The translations under genes and the position numbers were made by a program. Shown in pieces: positions 1-7,923 of a stretch of 64,000 nucleotides of DNA. The stretch spans positions 1,089,501 to 1,153,500 of the forward strand of contig NZ_LJJF01000002.1 in NCBI RefSeq assembly GCF_001625365.1, in the 5' to 3' direction. The stretch comes from Streptomyces sp. MJM8645 (GTDB lineage Bacteria > Actinomycetota > Actinomycetes > Streptomycetales > Streptomycetaceae). The first letter of the stretch is position 1; each line of letters starts with the position of its first letter. The notes below the pieces were generated by a model, which had not been told where the DNA came from, did not search any database, and was given only the letters and a program-made list of their open reading frames with translations.

Positions 1-1
1 G

Positions 2-601
2 CTGCTCGGCCCGCTCGGGGTGGTCGCCTTCTCCACCCTGGCCGGCGTCGCCATCGGCGTCACCGCGGCCTGGCGGGGCGGCTGGCTCGACTCCGTCCTG
101 TCCCGCTCCACCGAACTGGTCTTCGCCTTCCCCGGCATGCTGCTGGCGATCCTGATCGTCGCGGTCTACGGAGAGGGGCTGATCGCCCCGGTGATCGCCC
201 TCGCCATCGCCTACCTGCCCTACGTCAGCCGCCTCAGCCGCTCACTCGTCCTCGCCGAACGCTCCCGCCCCTACGTCGAGGCCTACCGCGTCCAGGGCCA
301 TTCCGGGCTCCAGATCTGCCTGCGCCACATCATCCCCGGCATCGCCCCCGTCGTCCTCGCCCAGTCCACCATCAACTTCGGCTACGCCCTGATCGACCTC
401 GCCGGCCTCTCCTTCCTCGGACTCGGCGTCCCGGCGCTCACCCCCGACTGGGGCCGCATGGTCTTCGACGGCCAGACCGCCATCCAGCACGGCTACCCCC
501 TGTCGGCGATCCTGCCCTGCGTCGCCATCGTGCTGACCGTCGTCGCCTTCAACGTCGTCGGCGAACGCTGGGCCGACCAGGTCGCCAGGAGGGACCGATG
601 A
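2..601 (+). CDS. ABC transporter permease (DppC/OppC type), 5' end missing
   Basis: Inner-membrane permease of a peptide/nickel-type ABC importer. The frame is open from the window edge (reading LLGPLGVVAFSTLAG), so the N-terminus lies outside. About 200 residues remain, forming several hydrophobic membrane segments. The family's cytoplasmic EAA loop is visible around the stretch VEAYRVQGHSGLQICLRHIIPG, with its conserved Gly, and the C-terminal part DLAGLSFLGLGVPALTPDWG is typical of DppC-like permeases. The last codons overlap the next gene by 4 nt (ATGA), so it is translationally coupled to the two ATPase genes downstream. The substrate cannot be told from this fragment. Confidence 0.9.
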   Translation: MLGPLGVVAFSTLAGVAIGVTAAWRGGWLDSVLSRSTELVFAFPGMLLAILIVAVYGEGLIAPVIALAIAYLPYVSRLSRSLVLAERSRPYVEAYRVQGHSGLQICLRHIIPGIAPVVLAQSTINFGYALIDLAGLSFLGLGVPALTPDWGRMVFDGQTAIQHGYPLSAILPCVAIVLTVVAFNVVGERWADQVARRDR

Positions 602-1572
602 ACGTCCTCGACATCCAGGGCCTGCGGCTGCGCCTGCCCGGCACGGCCCGGCCCGTCCTCGACGGCGTCGACCTCACCGTCGACGCCCGCGAGACCGTCG
701 CCCTCGTCGGCGAATCCGGCTCCGGCAAGAGCCTCACCTCCCGCAGCGTCCTCGGGCTGCTGCCGCGCGGCGCCACCACCGAGGGCATCGTGCGGGTCAA
801 CGGCGACGACGTCCTCACCATGAGCCCGGAACAGCTGCGCCGCCTGCGCACCGACACCGCGGCCATGGTCTTCCAGGACCCGCGCGCCTCCATCAACCCG
901 CTCCGGCGCATCGGCGACTTCCTCACCGAGACCAGCCGCCGGGGCCCCGGCGGGGCCGACGCCGCCGCCGGACGGGCCGCGGAGATGCTGGCCGCCGTCG
1001 GGCTCCCGGAGACCACGCTCGGCAAGTACCCGGGGCAGCTGTCCGGCGGCATGCTGCAACGCGTCATGATCGCGGGGGCGCTGATGGGCGACCCCGCCCT
1101 GATCCTCGCCGACGAGGCCACCACCGCGCTGGACGTCACCACCCAGGCCGAGGTCGTCGCCCTCCTCGGCGACCTGCGCGAACGCTTCGGCACCGCGCTG
1201 GTCTTCGTCACCCACGACCTCGGACTCGCCGCCGCCATCAGCGACCGCGTCTACGTCATGTACGCGGGGCGGATCGCCGAAACCGGGCCGGCCGAGGCCC
1301 TGTTCGAGCGGCCGCGCCACCCCTACACGGCCGCGCTGCTCGCCTCCACCCCCCGCCTGGACTCCCCCCGGGGCAGGCTGGCCGCCATCGGCGGCCGGCC
1401 ACCGAGCCTGCGCGAGGACCTGACGGGCTGCCCCTTCGCCGCCCGCTGCCCGCTCGCGACCGAGGTGTGCACCGAGCGGGCGCCCACCCTGCTGCCTCTC
1501 GCCGACGAGCCGGCCCGGCGGGCCGCCTGCCACCACGGCGACCGCGTCGCGGAGGTGACCGCCGATGCCTAG
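598..1572 (+). CDS. Peptide ABC transporter ATPase (DppD/OppD type)
   Basis: Cytoplasmic ATPase, 324 residues, the usual size for OppD/DppD. Walker A is GESGSGKS near residue 40, the signature is LSGGMLQRV and Walker B is ALILADEATT, followed by the switch histidine in FVTHDLG. The C-terminal oligopeptide-transporter extension carries spaced cysteines (GCPFAARCPLATEVC plus a later AACHH), as in Fe-S-type OppD tails. It starts inside the permease stop codon and is followed by its partner ATPase. Together with the permease it forms an importer for peptides or a related substrate. Confidence 0.93.
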   Translation: MNVLDIQGLRLRLPGTARPVLDGVDLTVDARETVALVGESGSGKSLTSRSVLGLLPRGATTEGIVRVNGDDVLTMSPEQLRRLRTDTAAMVFQDPRASINPLRRIGDFLTETSRRGPGGADAAAGRAAEMLAAVGLPETTLGKYPGQLSGGMLQRVMIAGALMGDPALILADEATTALDVTTQAEVVALLGDLRERFGTALVFVTHDLGLAAAISDRVYVMYAGRIAETGPAEALFERPRHPYTAALLASTPRLDSPRGRLAAIGGRPPSLREDLTGCPFAARCPLATEVCTERAPTLLPLADEPARRAACHHGDRVAEVTADA

Positions 1573-1666
1573 GAGCACTGCCGACGGCCCCAGCACGCCC
1601 GGCCCCGCCACGACGAGCCCCGCCACGACCGGCCCCGTCACGACGAGCCCCGGAGGAGAACCAGCG

Positions 1667-2464
1667 ATGCCGAAGACCGTCCTGGAGGCCGTCGGCCTGC
1701 ACCGCGCCTACGGGAACGTCCAGGCGGTCGACAACGTCTCCTTCACCCTGGCCGAAGGCGGATCGCTGGGCATCGTCGGCGAGTCCGGGTCGGGCAAGAC
1801 CACCACCGCCCGGATCGTCGTCGGGCTCGAACGGGCGGACACCGGACGGGTCCTGGTGCACGGCCGGGACCGCACCGAGCACCGGCGCGGCCGGGCCCAC
1901 CGGCTGGCCCGCGCCCGCGAGGTCCAGATGGTCTTCCAGGACCCGTACCTGTCCCTCGACCCCCGCACCAGCGTCGGCGCCGCGCTGCGCGAAACGCTCA
2001 GGCTGCACTTCCCCGACGCGGACCACCCCCGCCGGATCGCCGAACTCCTCGACCAGGTCGGCCTCGGCGAGCGCGAGGCCGAGGCCCTGCCCCGCCAGCT
2101 CTCCGGCGGCCAGCGCCAGCGCGTCGCCATCGCCCGCGCGCTGGCCGTCGAGCCCGCCGTCCTCGTCCTCGACGAGGCGGTGGCCGCCCTCGACGTCTCG
2201 GTGCAGGCGCAGATCCTCAACCTGCTCGCCGACATCCGCGAACAGACCGGCATCGGCTACCTGTTCATCACCCACGACCTGGGCGTCGTGCGGTGCGTCA
2301 CGGACGAGGTGGTCGTGATGCGGCACGGCCGGATCGTCGAGTCCGGCCCCACCGCCGAGGTCCTCGCCCGCCCCCGGCACGCCTACACCCGGCTGCTGCT
2401 CGACTCCGTGCCCAGGCCGGGCTGGGACCCGCGGTCCATCGCGGACGCCCGCCGGGCCCTGTAG
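1667..2464 (+). CDS. Peptide ABC transporter ATPase (DppF/OppF type)
   Basis: Second ATPase of the importer. Walker A is GESGSGKTT, Q-loop VFQDPYLSLDPRTS, signature LSGGQRQRV, Walker B VLVLDEAVAALD and switch ITHDLG. I chose the ATG at 1667 because GGAGG lies just upstream (1652-1656) and family homology begins there. An upstream in-frame ATG at 1565 overlaps the previous gene but would add 34 residues of low-complexity Thr/Pro/Ser encoded by short repeats. From 1667 the protein is 265 residues, a little short for OppF; the usual Cys-rich C-terminal tail is absent. Confidence 0.9.
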   Translation: MPKTVLEAVGLHRAYGNVQAVDNVSFTLAEGGSLGIVGESGSGKTTTARIVVGLERADTGRVLVHGRDRTEHRRGRAHRLARAREVQMVFQDPYLSLDPRTSVGAALRETLRLHFPDADHPRRIAELLDQVGLGEREAEALPRQLSGGQRQRVAIARALAVEPAVLVLDEAVAALDVSVQAQILNLLADIREQTGIGYLFITHDLGVVRCVTDEVVVMRHGRIVESGPTAEVLARPRHAYTRLLLDSVPRPGWDPRSIADARRAL

Positions 2465-2593
2465 CCGGGCCTTCCGGACTATCGGACCCTCCGGACTGCC
2501 GGGGTCCCGCGGGGTCGGCGGACTCCACGGGGCCCCGGTGTCATTCGGCCCGCGGGCGGACGACGGGCGGACGACGCCGGGGCGCAGGGCGTG

Positions 2594-3238
2594 CTACGCC
2601 GTCCCGGACGGTGCTCCGGCGAGCGCGCGCACCAGCGTCCCCAGCACCGTCGCCGCGTCCACGTTCGAGTCGAGGGACTGGATGGCCGCGAGGCCGTCCA
2701 CCGCCGCCGCGACCGCCTCGCCCAGGGGTCGCGGGTCGATGCCGCCGCCCCGCTCGTCGGCGAGCACCTGGAAGAGCCGGACGAAGCACGACCGCCAGCG
2801 CAGGTACTCCTGCTCCAGACTCCCCCGGACGCGTTCGTCGTTGAGGGCGTGCCAGTGCAGGGCCGCGTGCAGGTGCGACAGGTCCGGGCTCTCGCCCCGG
2901 GTCAGCAGGCCGATCACGCGCTCGGCCCGCTCGGCGAAGTCGCCGGGGCCGTCCACCGCTTCCTCCAGTGGGGAGATCCACTCCGGCCGGATGTCCTCGA
3001 TCACCGCCACGATCAGGTCGGTGCGGTCGCGGAAGTGGTAGTGGCACATCCCGTGCGAAACGCCGGACAGCGCGGCGACGTTGCGCGTGGTGAAGCGCCC
3101 GGCGCTCTCGCCGGCCAGCAGGGTCCGGGCGGCGGAGACGAGCCGCGACCGGGTCTGCTCCCCCTTGGCCGACGAGCGCGTGCGCCCCTGCGGTACCACG
3201 GGGGCCGCCTGAACCTGTTCCTTCTCGCCTGTCGCCAT
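2594..3238 (-). CDS. TetR/AcrR family transcriptional regulator
   Basis: 214-residue one-component repressor type. The N-terminal helix-turn-helix is visible around residues 28-75: TRSRLVSAARTLLAGE, then FTTRNVAALSGVS and HYHFRDRTDLIVAVI. The C-terminal half is a helical ligand-binding domain of unknown specificity. It is divergent from the agmatine-deiminase-type gene at 3382, and a 24-bp imperfect palindrome lies in the gap, so it probably controls both genes. The ATG at 3238 is at the expected distance from the HTH. Confidence 0.9.
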   Translation of the reverse strand: MATGEKEQVQAAPVVPQGRTRSSAKGEQTRSRLVSAARTLLAGESAGRFTTRNVAALSGVSHGMCHYHFRDRTDLIVAVIEDIRPEWISPLEEAVDGPGDFAERAERVIGLLTRGESPDLSHLHAALHWHALNDERVRGSLEQEYLRWRSCFVRLFQVLADERGGGIDPRPLGEAVAAAVDGLAAIQSLDSNVDAATVLGTLVRALAGAPSGTA

Positions 3239-3305
3239 GGCGCAACTCTAGGACGTGTCCGGCCACGCCCCCGCTCCAGGAATCTTCGTCCGATCCTGCG
3301 CAGAT

Positions 3306-3329
3306 AATTGACCGAGCGCTTGGTTAGTT
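3306..3329. promoter_or_regulatory. Probable TetR operator (24-bp near-palindrome)
   Basis: The dyad centres between 3317 and 3318 with core ACCGAGCGCTTGGT. Nine of twelve base pairs are symmetric. It sits between the divergent TetR and deiminase genes, and its core is of a kind often bound by actinobacterial TetR proteins. Binding by this particular TetR is an inference. Confidence 0.65.
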
Positions 3330-3381
3330 CTACCTTCGAGTCAATCCCGTTGCCGAGACGGGCAGTTGACCGGAGGACCCG

Positions 3382-4572
3382 ATGAACGATCACGTCCCGA
3401 GCAGGTCCGGCCTGGGCAGACCCGGCCTGGGCAGACGACAGTTCCTCACCGCGGCCGGCCTCACCGCAGCCGGCCTGGCCGTGACGTCGGCGGCAGGCTC
3501 CACCGCCGCCGCGGCCGGCCTCCGCAGCTCCCGCGACTCCCGCAGCGAGGGCACCGCGCTGGCGGGTGCGTTCGCCGTCCCGATCGACGGCACGCGGCAC
3601 ACCCGGACCTGGATGGCCTGGCCCGACAGCACCGCGATCTGGCGCAGCCAGCTCAGCGGCGTCCAGTCGAACATCGCGCTGATCGCCAAGACCATCGCCA
3701 AGTACGAGCCGGTCATCATGTGCGCCAACCCCGCGAGCGCCGCCAAGGCCCGCTCCCTGTGCGGCTCGTCGGTCACCGTGATCACCACGATCCCCGTCGA
3801 CGACTGCTGGATGCGCGACACCGGCCCGGTCTTCCGCACCAACGGACCGGGAGCCCTCGACGCCGTCGGCCTCAACTTCAACGGCTGGGGAAACCGGCAG
3901 ACCCACGCCAACGACGCGCTGGTCGCCCAGCGCATCGCCGCCTACGTCGGGGTGCCGTTCACGGCTGCCGGTCTGATCGCCGAAGGCGGCGCCATCGAAC
4001 AGGACGGCGCCGGCACCCTGATGGCCACCCGCAGCAGCATCGTCAACGACAACCGCAACCCCGGGATGAGCCAGGCGCAGATCGAGGCCGCGATGTGCCA
4101 GGCCTACGGCGCGTCCAAGGTCATCTGGTTCACCGGCATCAGGAACCAGGACATCACCGACGACCACGTCGACGCCACCTCGCGCTTCCTCGCACCCGGC
4201 GCCGGGCTGGTCCAGATGCCGCTGGCGACCGACAACGACGCGTGGGCGAACGACGCGCGCGAGCAGTACCAGATCCTGTCCGCCGCCACGACGGCCGCAG
4301 GCGGTCCGACCGCGGTGACCAAACTCCAGGGCCCGGACTACTACAAGATCCGCTCCACCAACCAGAACTTCGTCGCCTCCTACGCCAACTACTACGCGTG
4401 CAACGGCGCCGTGATCTCCGCCCAGTTCGGTGACAGCACGGCCGACGCCGCCGCCCGGGCGACCCTGGCCCGGCTCTTCCCCGGACGCACCGTCGAGCAG
4501 CTCAACATCGACTCCCTCGGCGCCGGCGGCGGCGGCATCCACTGCGTCACCCAGCAACAGCCCGCCGTCTGA
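3382..4572 (+). CDS. Agmatine deiminase / peptidyl-arginine deiminase family protein, Tat-exported
   Basis: 396 residues. A twin-arginine signal is visible near the start (GRRQFLTAAG at about 17-26), followed by a hydrophobic stretch and an Ala-rich cleavage region. The remainder matches the PF04371 guanidine-hydrolysing pentein fold: MAWPDSTAIW, the DDCWMRDTGP segment with catalytic acidic residues, GLNFNGWGN, EGGAIEQDG, and the C-terminal GGGIHCVTQQQP with catalytic Cys388. The expected reaction is agmatine to N-carbamoylputrescine plus ammonia. Export by Tat is unusual for the biosynthetic enzyme and suggests an extracytoplasmic agmatine- or arginine-like substrate. GGAGG lies just upstream of the ATG (about 3372). 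Confidence 0.88.
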   Translation: MNDHVPSRSGLGRPGLGRRQFLTAAGLTAAGLAVTSAAGSTAAAAGLRSSRDSRSEGTALAGAFAVPIDGTRHTRTWMAWPDSTAIWRSQLSGVQSNIALIAKTIAKYEPVIMCANPASAAKARSLCGSSVTVITTIPVDDCWMRDTGPVFRTNGPGALDAVGLNFNGWGNRQTHANDALVAQRIAAYVGVPFTAAGLIAEGGAIEQDGAGTLMATRSSIVNDNRNPGMSQAQIEAAMCQAYGASKVIWFTGIRNQDITDDHVDATSRFLAPGAGLVQMPLATDNDAWANDAREQYQILSAATTAAGGPTAVTKLQGPDYYKIRSTNQNFVASYANYYACNGAVISAQFGDSTADAAARATLARLFPGRTVEQLNIDSLGAGGGGIHCVTQQQPAV

Positions 4573-4820
4573 CACCCGGCGGAGCGGCGCGCACACCGGC
4601 ACGGCCCACCGGCCACGCGCAGGCGTGCGCGCCGAACCCCCCGCAATCGCCCCCGGCCCCTGGCTGCTGACGAACGGGCCGGCGCCGGCCTGAGCCCGAC
4701 GGTGCGCATCCGAAGGGTGGTTCCGTCGTTGACCAGGCTGCGGTCCCGAGCGGTTGCCCGGGGCGTGGTCTGCACGGGCGCCGGCTCTCGCCGGGCGGCG
4801 CCGTGCCAGGAAGGAGTGCG

Positions 4821-5156
4821 ATGAGCATGGTGACGGGTGAGGGGCGCCCGGCCGCGGGCAGCGGCGGCGCGGGCAGCGGTGCGCGCACCGTGGGCAAGCG
4901 GGTGGCGGTCCTGGGTACGGCCGTGGGGGCCGCGCTGGTCCCGGTCGGCACCGCCCACGCCAGCATCGTCGGCGTGGGCAACGCCGTGTTCGACAACTCC
5001 TGCGTGAACCACGGCGGCACCCAGGCCACCGGGGGCACCGTCTCCGACAGCGGGACGGCGGCCGGCAACCAGGTCGGGCTGCCGCTGAGCCTGCCCCGCA
5101 ACCAGTGCGGGAGCAGCGGGCTCGTCTGCACGGCCGTCTTCAGGGCCGCCTACTGA
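4821..5156 (+). CDS. Small secreted chaplin-like protein
   Basis: 111 residues from the ATG at 4821, chosen because AAGGAG sits 5 nt upstream; a GTG at 4803 is in frame but lacks a site. Residues about 25-48 form a signal peptide ending AHA-S. The mature part has GNAVFDNSCVNHGG and, further on, GNQVGLPLSLPRNQCGSSG. These resemble the chaplin motifs NPAFGNTCVN and GNLVQVPVHVPVNVCGN but in a different order. Three cysteines are present. It is probably a surface-active or cell-wall-associated peptide; chaplin membership is by resemblance only. Confidence 0.65.
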   Translation: MSMVTGEGRPAAGSGGAGSGARTVGKRVAVLGTAVGAALVPVGTAHASIVGVGNAVFDNSCVNHGGTQATGGTVSDSGTAAGNQVGLPLSLPRNQCGSSGLVCTAVFRAAY

Positions 5157-5172
5157 TCCGGCCGGACCGACG

Positions 5173-6504
5173 GTGTGCGAGGCGGGTGATGTCGTGAGCG
5201 GTCCCGGGGTCGCGGGTGTGTCGCTGGAGGACGCCGCAGTAAGGGAGTTGGCGGCGCTGAGCGGGAGCGCGGTGCCGCTGCTGCGGGAGTGGGTCGACGC
5301 GCGCCCTCGGCTGGGTGTGGCGCGGGCGCTGCTGATGCTGGCGACCGGCGAAGGCCTGAGCGACGAGGCGCTGCGGGCGGAACTGGTGGTCGCGTACCGG
5401 GACGCGCAGGCCGCCGGTGCGCGGTCGGCGAGCCTGGTGTACGGGGTCTTCCTGTACACCCACCGGCAGTTCCGGTTGACGGCCGACCACCTGGTGACGC
5501 ATTTCGCGCGGTGGCCCGGGGACGAGGTGGCCTCGTTGCTGCTGGACGCCTTCCACGCCTGCGGTGACGCCGCCTACCGCGCGCACGGTGACGTGCTGGT
5601 CGAGCGGCAGTACGCCCTGGCCGGTGCGGACAGTTGGCCGTGGGCGGGCCGGCTTGCGTGGACACAGGCGGAGCAGGGCCGCACCGAGGAGGCCTTCGAA
5701 CTGGCCGAACACACCTTGGCCCGGTATCCGCGCGCCGGACTCGCCGCGCACGCCCGCGCGCACGCCGAGCAGGAACTGGGAGCCGGCCCCGCCTCCACCG
5801 CCTTCCTCGACCGGTGGCTGGCCGTCGACCCGCTGGCGGTGCAGTTCAAGCACCTGAACTGGCATGCCGCCCTGCAGTCCCTGGCCTGCGGGGATTTCGC
5901 GGACGCCCGCCGGCGGGCCGACGAAGTCCTGGGCCGCGCGGACGTGGGGATGCGGTCGGCGACGAACTGGCGTCTGCTGCTCGCCGGGCAGGAGCCGGCC
6001 GGCCGCTGCGACCTCGACCACGTACGCGGCCTGCTGGCCGGTCCGGGCGGCATGGCGGAGGTCTTCCACACCTTCAACCTGGCGCTGGCCCTGGCCGTCG
6101 AGTCCGCCACCGACGACCTGGAGGCCCTGGCCCGCCAGGCCGCCGCCGACCAGCGCCCCGACTACAGCGAAGTCCTCGCCCCGGTGGTCCGGGCCCTCGC
6201 GCACGTGACCGCAGGGCGCCCGCAGGCCGCCGTCGACCTCCTGACCGGACTGGGCGGACTGACCGGCCTGGGCGGGCAGGTCGAGCGGCTCGGCGGCGTA
6301 CGGGTGGAACGCGAGATCGTCCAGGACACGCTGGCCCGCGCCCTGATCGACACCGGCGAGCACGCCCGCGCGGCCCACCTGCTGCACGAGCGCGTCACGA
6401 CCCGCCGCCACCACACCTACGAGGACCTCCTCCTCACCCCGCCCACCGACTCCTCCGCCGCCCCCTCTTCTCCGGGAGCCCTCCCATGGCCGTGCCCCAG
6501 CTGA
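5173..6504 (+). CDS. TPR-type helical repeat protein (TTC38-like), function unknown
   Basis: 443 residues, predominantly alpha-helical, with repeated Ala-rich helix pairs. Segments such as THFARWPGDEVASLLLDAFH, the TQAEQGRTEEAFELAEHTL repeat and FHTFNLALALA resemble the tetratricopeptide protein-38 family. No catalytic motif or signal peptide is seen. The start is uncertain: GTG 5173 gives the longest form, and GTG 5194 is also in frame. Its last 19 nt overlap the downstream sulfotransferase-like gene, implying coupled translation and perhaps a joint role. The C-terminal residues after about 425 are Pro/Ser-rich and look unstructured. Confidence 0.7.
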   Translation: MCEAGDVVSGPGVAGVSLEDAAVRELAALSGSAVPLLREWVDARPRLGVARALLMLATGEGLSDEALRAELVVAYRDAQAAGARSASLVYGVFLYTHRQFRLTADHLVTHFARWPGDEVASLLLDAFHACGDAAYRAHGDVLVERQYALAGADSWPWAGRLAWTQAEQGRTEEAFELAEHTLARYPRAGLAAHARAHAEQELGAGPASTAFLDRWLAVDPLAVQFKHLNWHAALQSLACGDFADARRRADEVLGRADVGMRSATNWRLLLAGQEPAGRCDLDHVRGLLAGPGGMAEVFHTFNLALALAVESATDDLEALARQAAADQRPDYSEVLAPVVRALAHVTAGRPQAAVDLLTGLGGLTGLGGQVERLGGVRVEREIVQDTLARALIDTGEHARAAHLLHERVTTRRHHTYEDLLLTPPTDSSAAPSSPGALPWPCPS

Positions 6505-7475
6505 TCGTCGTCTCGCTGCGCGGCAGCGGCACACCCCTGCTCGCCCGCATCACCTCCGCACTCGGCTACACCCCCTACGGCACGATGAGCGGCTTCCAGG
6601 ACGACGGCGACGAGCGGCCCGGCCCCGGCGAGGTCTCCCCGCTGCTCCGGGCCGCCTACGGACAGGACGAGGCCGGACGCCTGCTGAGCAGGCAGCGCGA
6701 CCACCTGGAAGAACTGGAGACCGCCTTCCAGAAGGCGGTGAACGCCCTGTGGCGGGTGTGGTGGACACGGCTGGGCCAGCCAATCACCGCCGCCTCACCC
6801 GTCGACCCAGGCCTCGAAGACCGCCTGACCCGCGTCCCCGACACCGACCTGCCCCGGCTGCTGCCGGGCCGCGGCTGCTGGTACGTCAACAGCCTGGACC
6901 TGGAGCGTGCCGACGCCGGCTTCCTGCGCGCCTGGCACACCACCGCACGGCCGCCGATCGTCTACCACCACCGCGACGTCCGTGACCGCATCGTCGAGCA
7001 GATCCGCCTGCTCTCCCAACCCTGCGGCCACGTCGGCTCCATGCCCGAACACCTCGTCTACCGCGACATCGTCAGCGCCCTGCCCACCATGGACGCCAGG
7101 ATCACCCTCGCCCTGACCGACCCCGGCTTCCCCGGCATGCGCGAAGCCCGCCGCTGCCAGTGGCTGCTGCGCCACCCGGCCGTCTGCGTGCTCACCCACG
7201 AGGAGCTCGCCGGCCCCACCGAAACCCGCGACCAGGCCCTGTACCGTCTCCTCGCCGCCACCGGCCACCCGGACCCGGCCGCGGCCCTCGCCACCCTGCC
7301 CGGGCCACGGAACGTCGGTGCCGAGAACGGTGAACTCCCCGTGGGCGGCTGGCGCGAGCACTTCAGCCCCGACCACGAACGCCTCCTCCACCAGCACCAC
7401 GGCGACCTCCTCACTCTCCCGCAGCCGCACGGCGCGGAAGCGCCGAGGAGCATCCGCTCGACCAGCCCTTCGTAG
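6486..7475 (+). CDS. Sulfotransferase-like protein
   Basis: 329 residues from the ATG at 6486, which lies inside the end of the preceding TPR gene. The N-terminus VVSLRGSGTPLLARITSALG occupies the place of the PAPS-binding loop (usual form PRSGTTLL). VYHHRDVRDRIVEQIR matches the family's 3'-phosphate-binding segment (RNPRDV...S). The C-terminal VGGWREHFSPDHERLLHQHHGDLL is the typical end of sulfotransferase domains. The canonical Lys/Arg-Ser-Gly in the loop is altered (RGSGT), so cofactor use needs proof. Coupling to the TPR gene suggests that protein helps recruit an acceptor; this is inference. Confidence 0.65.
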   Translation: MAVPQLIVVSLRGSGTPLLARITSALGYTPYGTMSGFQDDGDERPGPGEVSPLLRAAYGQDEAGRLLSRQRDHLEELETAFQKAVNALWRVWWTRLGQPITAASPVDPGLEDRLTRVPDTDLPRLLPGRGCWYVNSLDLERADAGFLRAWHTTARPPIVYHHRDVRDRIVEQIRLLSQPCGHVGSMPEHLVYRDIVSALPTMDARITLALTDPGFPGMREARRCQWLLRHPAVCVLTHEELAGPTETRDQALYRLLAATGHPDPAAALATLPGPRNVGAENGELPVGGWREHFSPDHERLLHQHHGDLLTLPQPHGAEAPRSIRSTSPS

Positions 7476-7512
7476 CCGACGCCGCCCCGGCCGCAGCCAT
7501 CAGGGGGAGGGC

Positions 7513-7538
7513 GGCCCGGGGGAATTCACCCCCGGGCC
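7513..7538. terminator. Hairpin between convergent genes
   Basis: A 10-bp perfect GC stem (7513-7522 with 7529-7538) closes a 6-nt loop AATTCA. It lies between the sulfotransferase-like gene and csaA, which read toward each other, so it can act for both. Confidence 0.7.
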
Positions 7539-7578
7539 CCCACAGAGTGAAGTCCGGCCGGTCGCCTGCCGGTTCGGG

Positions 7579-7923
7579 TCAGAGCAGCCGCGCTCCCGGC
7601 TTGACCTCCCGGTCCGGGGCGATCAGGACCACGTCGCCGCCGCCCTCGCCCGGCACCCCGAGGACGAGGACCTCGGACATGAAGTCCGCGACCTGCCGGG
7701 GCGGGAGGTTCACCACGGCCATCACCAGGCGGCCTTCGAGGTCATCGAGCGCGTACAGATCGGTGATCTGGGCGCTGGACTTCCGAACGCCCAGATCGCC
7801 GAAGTCGATCCACAGCTTGTACGCGGGTCGGCGGGCGCGCGGGAACGCCTCGGCGCGGACGATCCGGCCCGCACGGATGTCGACGTTCAGGAAGTCGGTG
7901 ATCGTGATCTCGTCCGCCGCCAT
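7579..7923 (-). CDS. csaA: CsaA-type tRNA-binding protein
   Basis: 114 residues, a single OB-fold tRNA-binding domain of the CsaA/EMAP-II class: FLNVDIRAGRIVRAE, YKLWIDFGDLGVRKSSAQI, VMAVVNLPPRQVADFMSEVLVLG and a C-terminal VVLIAPDREVKPGARL. Length fits standalone CsaA, described elsewhere as a tRNA-binding, chaperone-like factor. Its ATG shares one base with the stop codon of the upstream dioxygenase gene (TGATG), so the two are translated together. That pairing is not the usual csaA context. Confidence 0.88.
   Translation of the reverse strand: MAADEITITDFLNVDIRAGRIVRAEAFPRARRPAYKLWIDFGDLGVRKSSAQITDLYALDDLEGRLVMAVVNLPPRQVADFMSEVLVLGVPGEGGGDVVLIAPDREVKPGARLL

Noticed and set aside
1565..1666. 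Upstream start for the second ABC ATPase
   Set aside because: The added 34 residues are Thr/Pro/Ser repeats, and the GGAGG site fits ATG 1667; kept only as a possibility.
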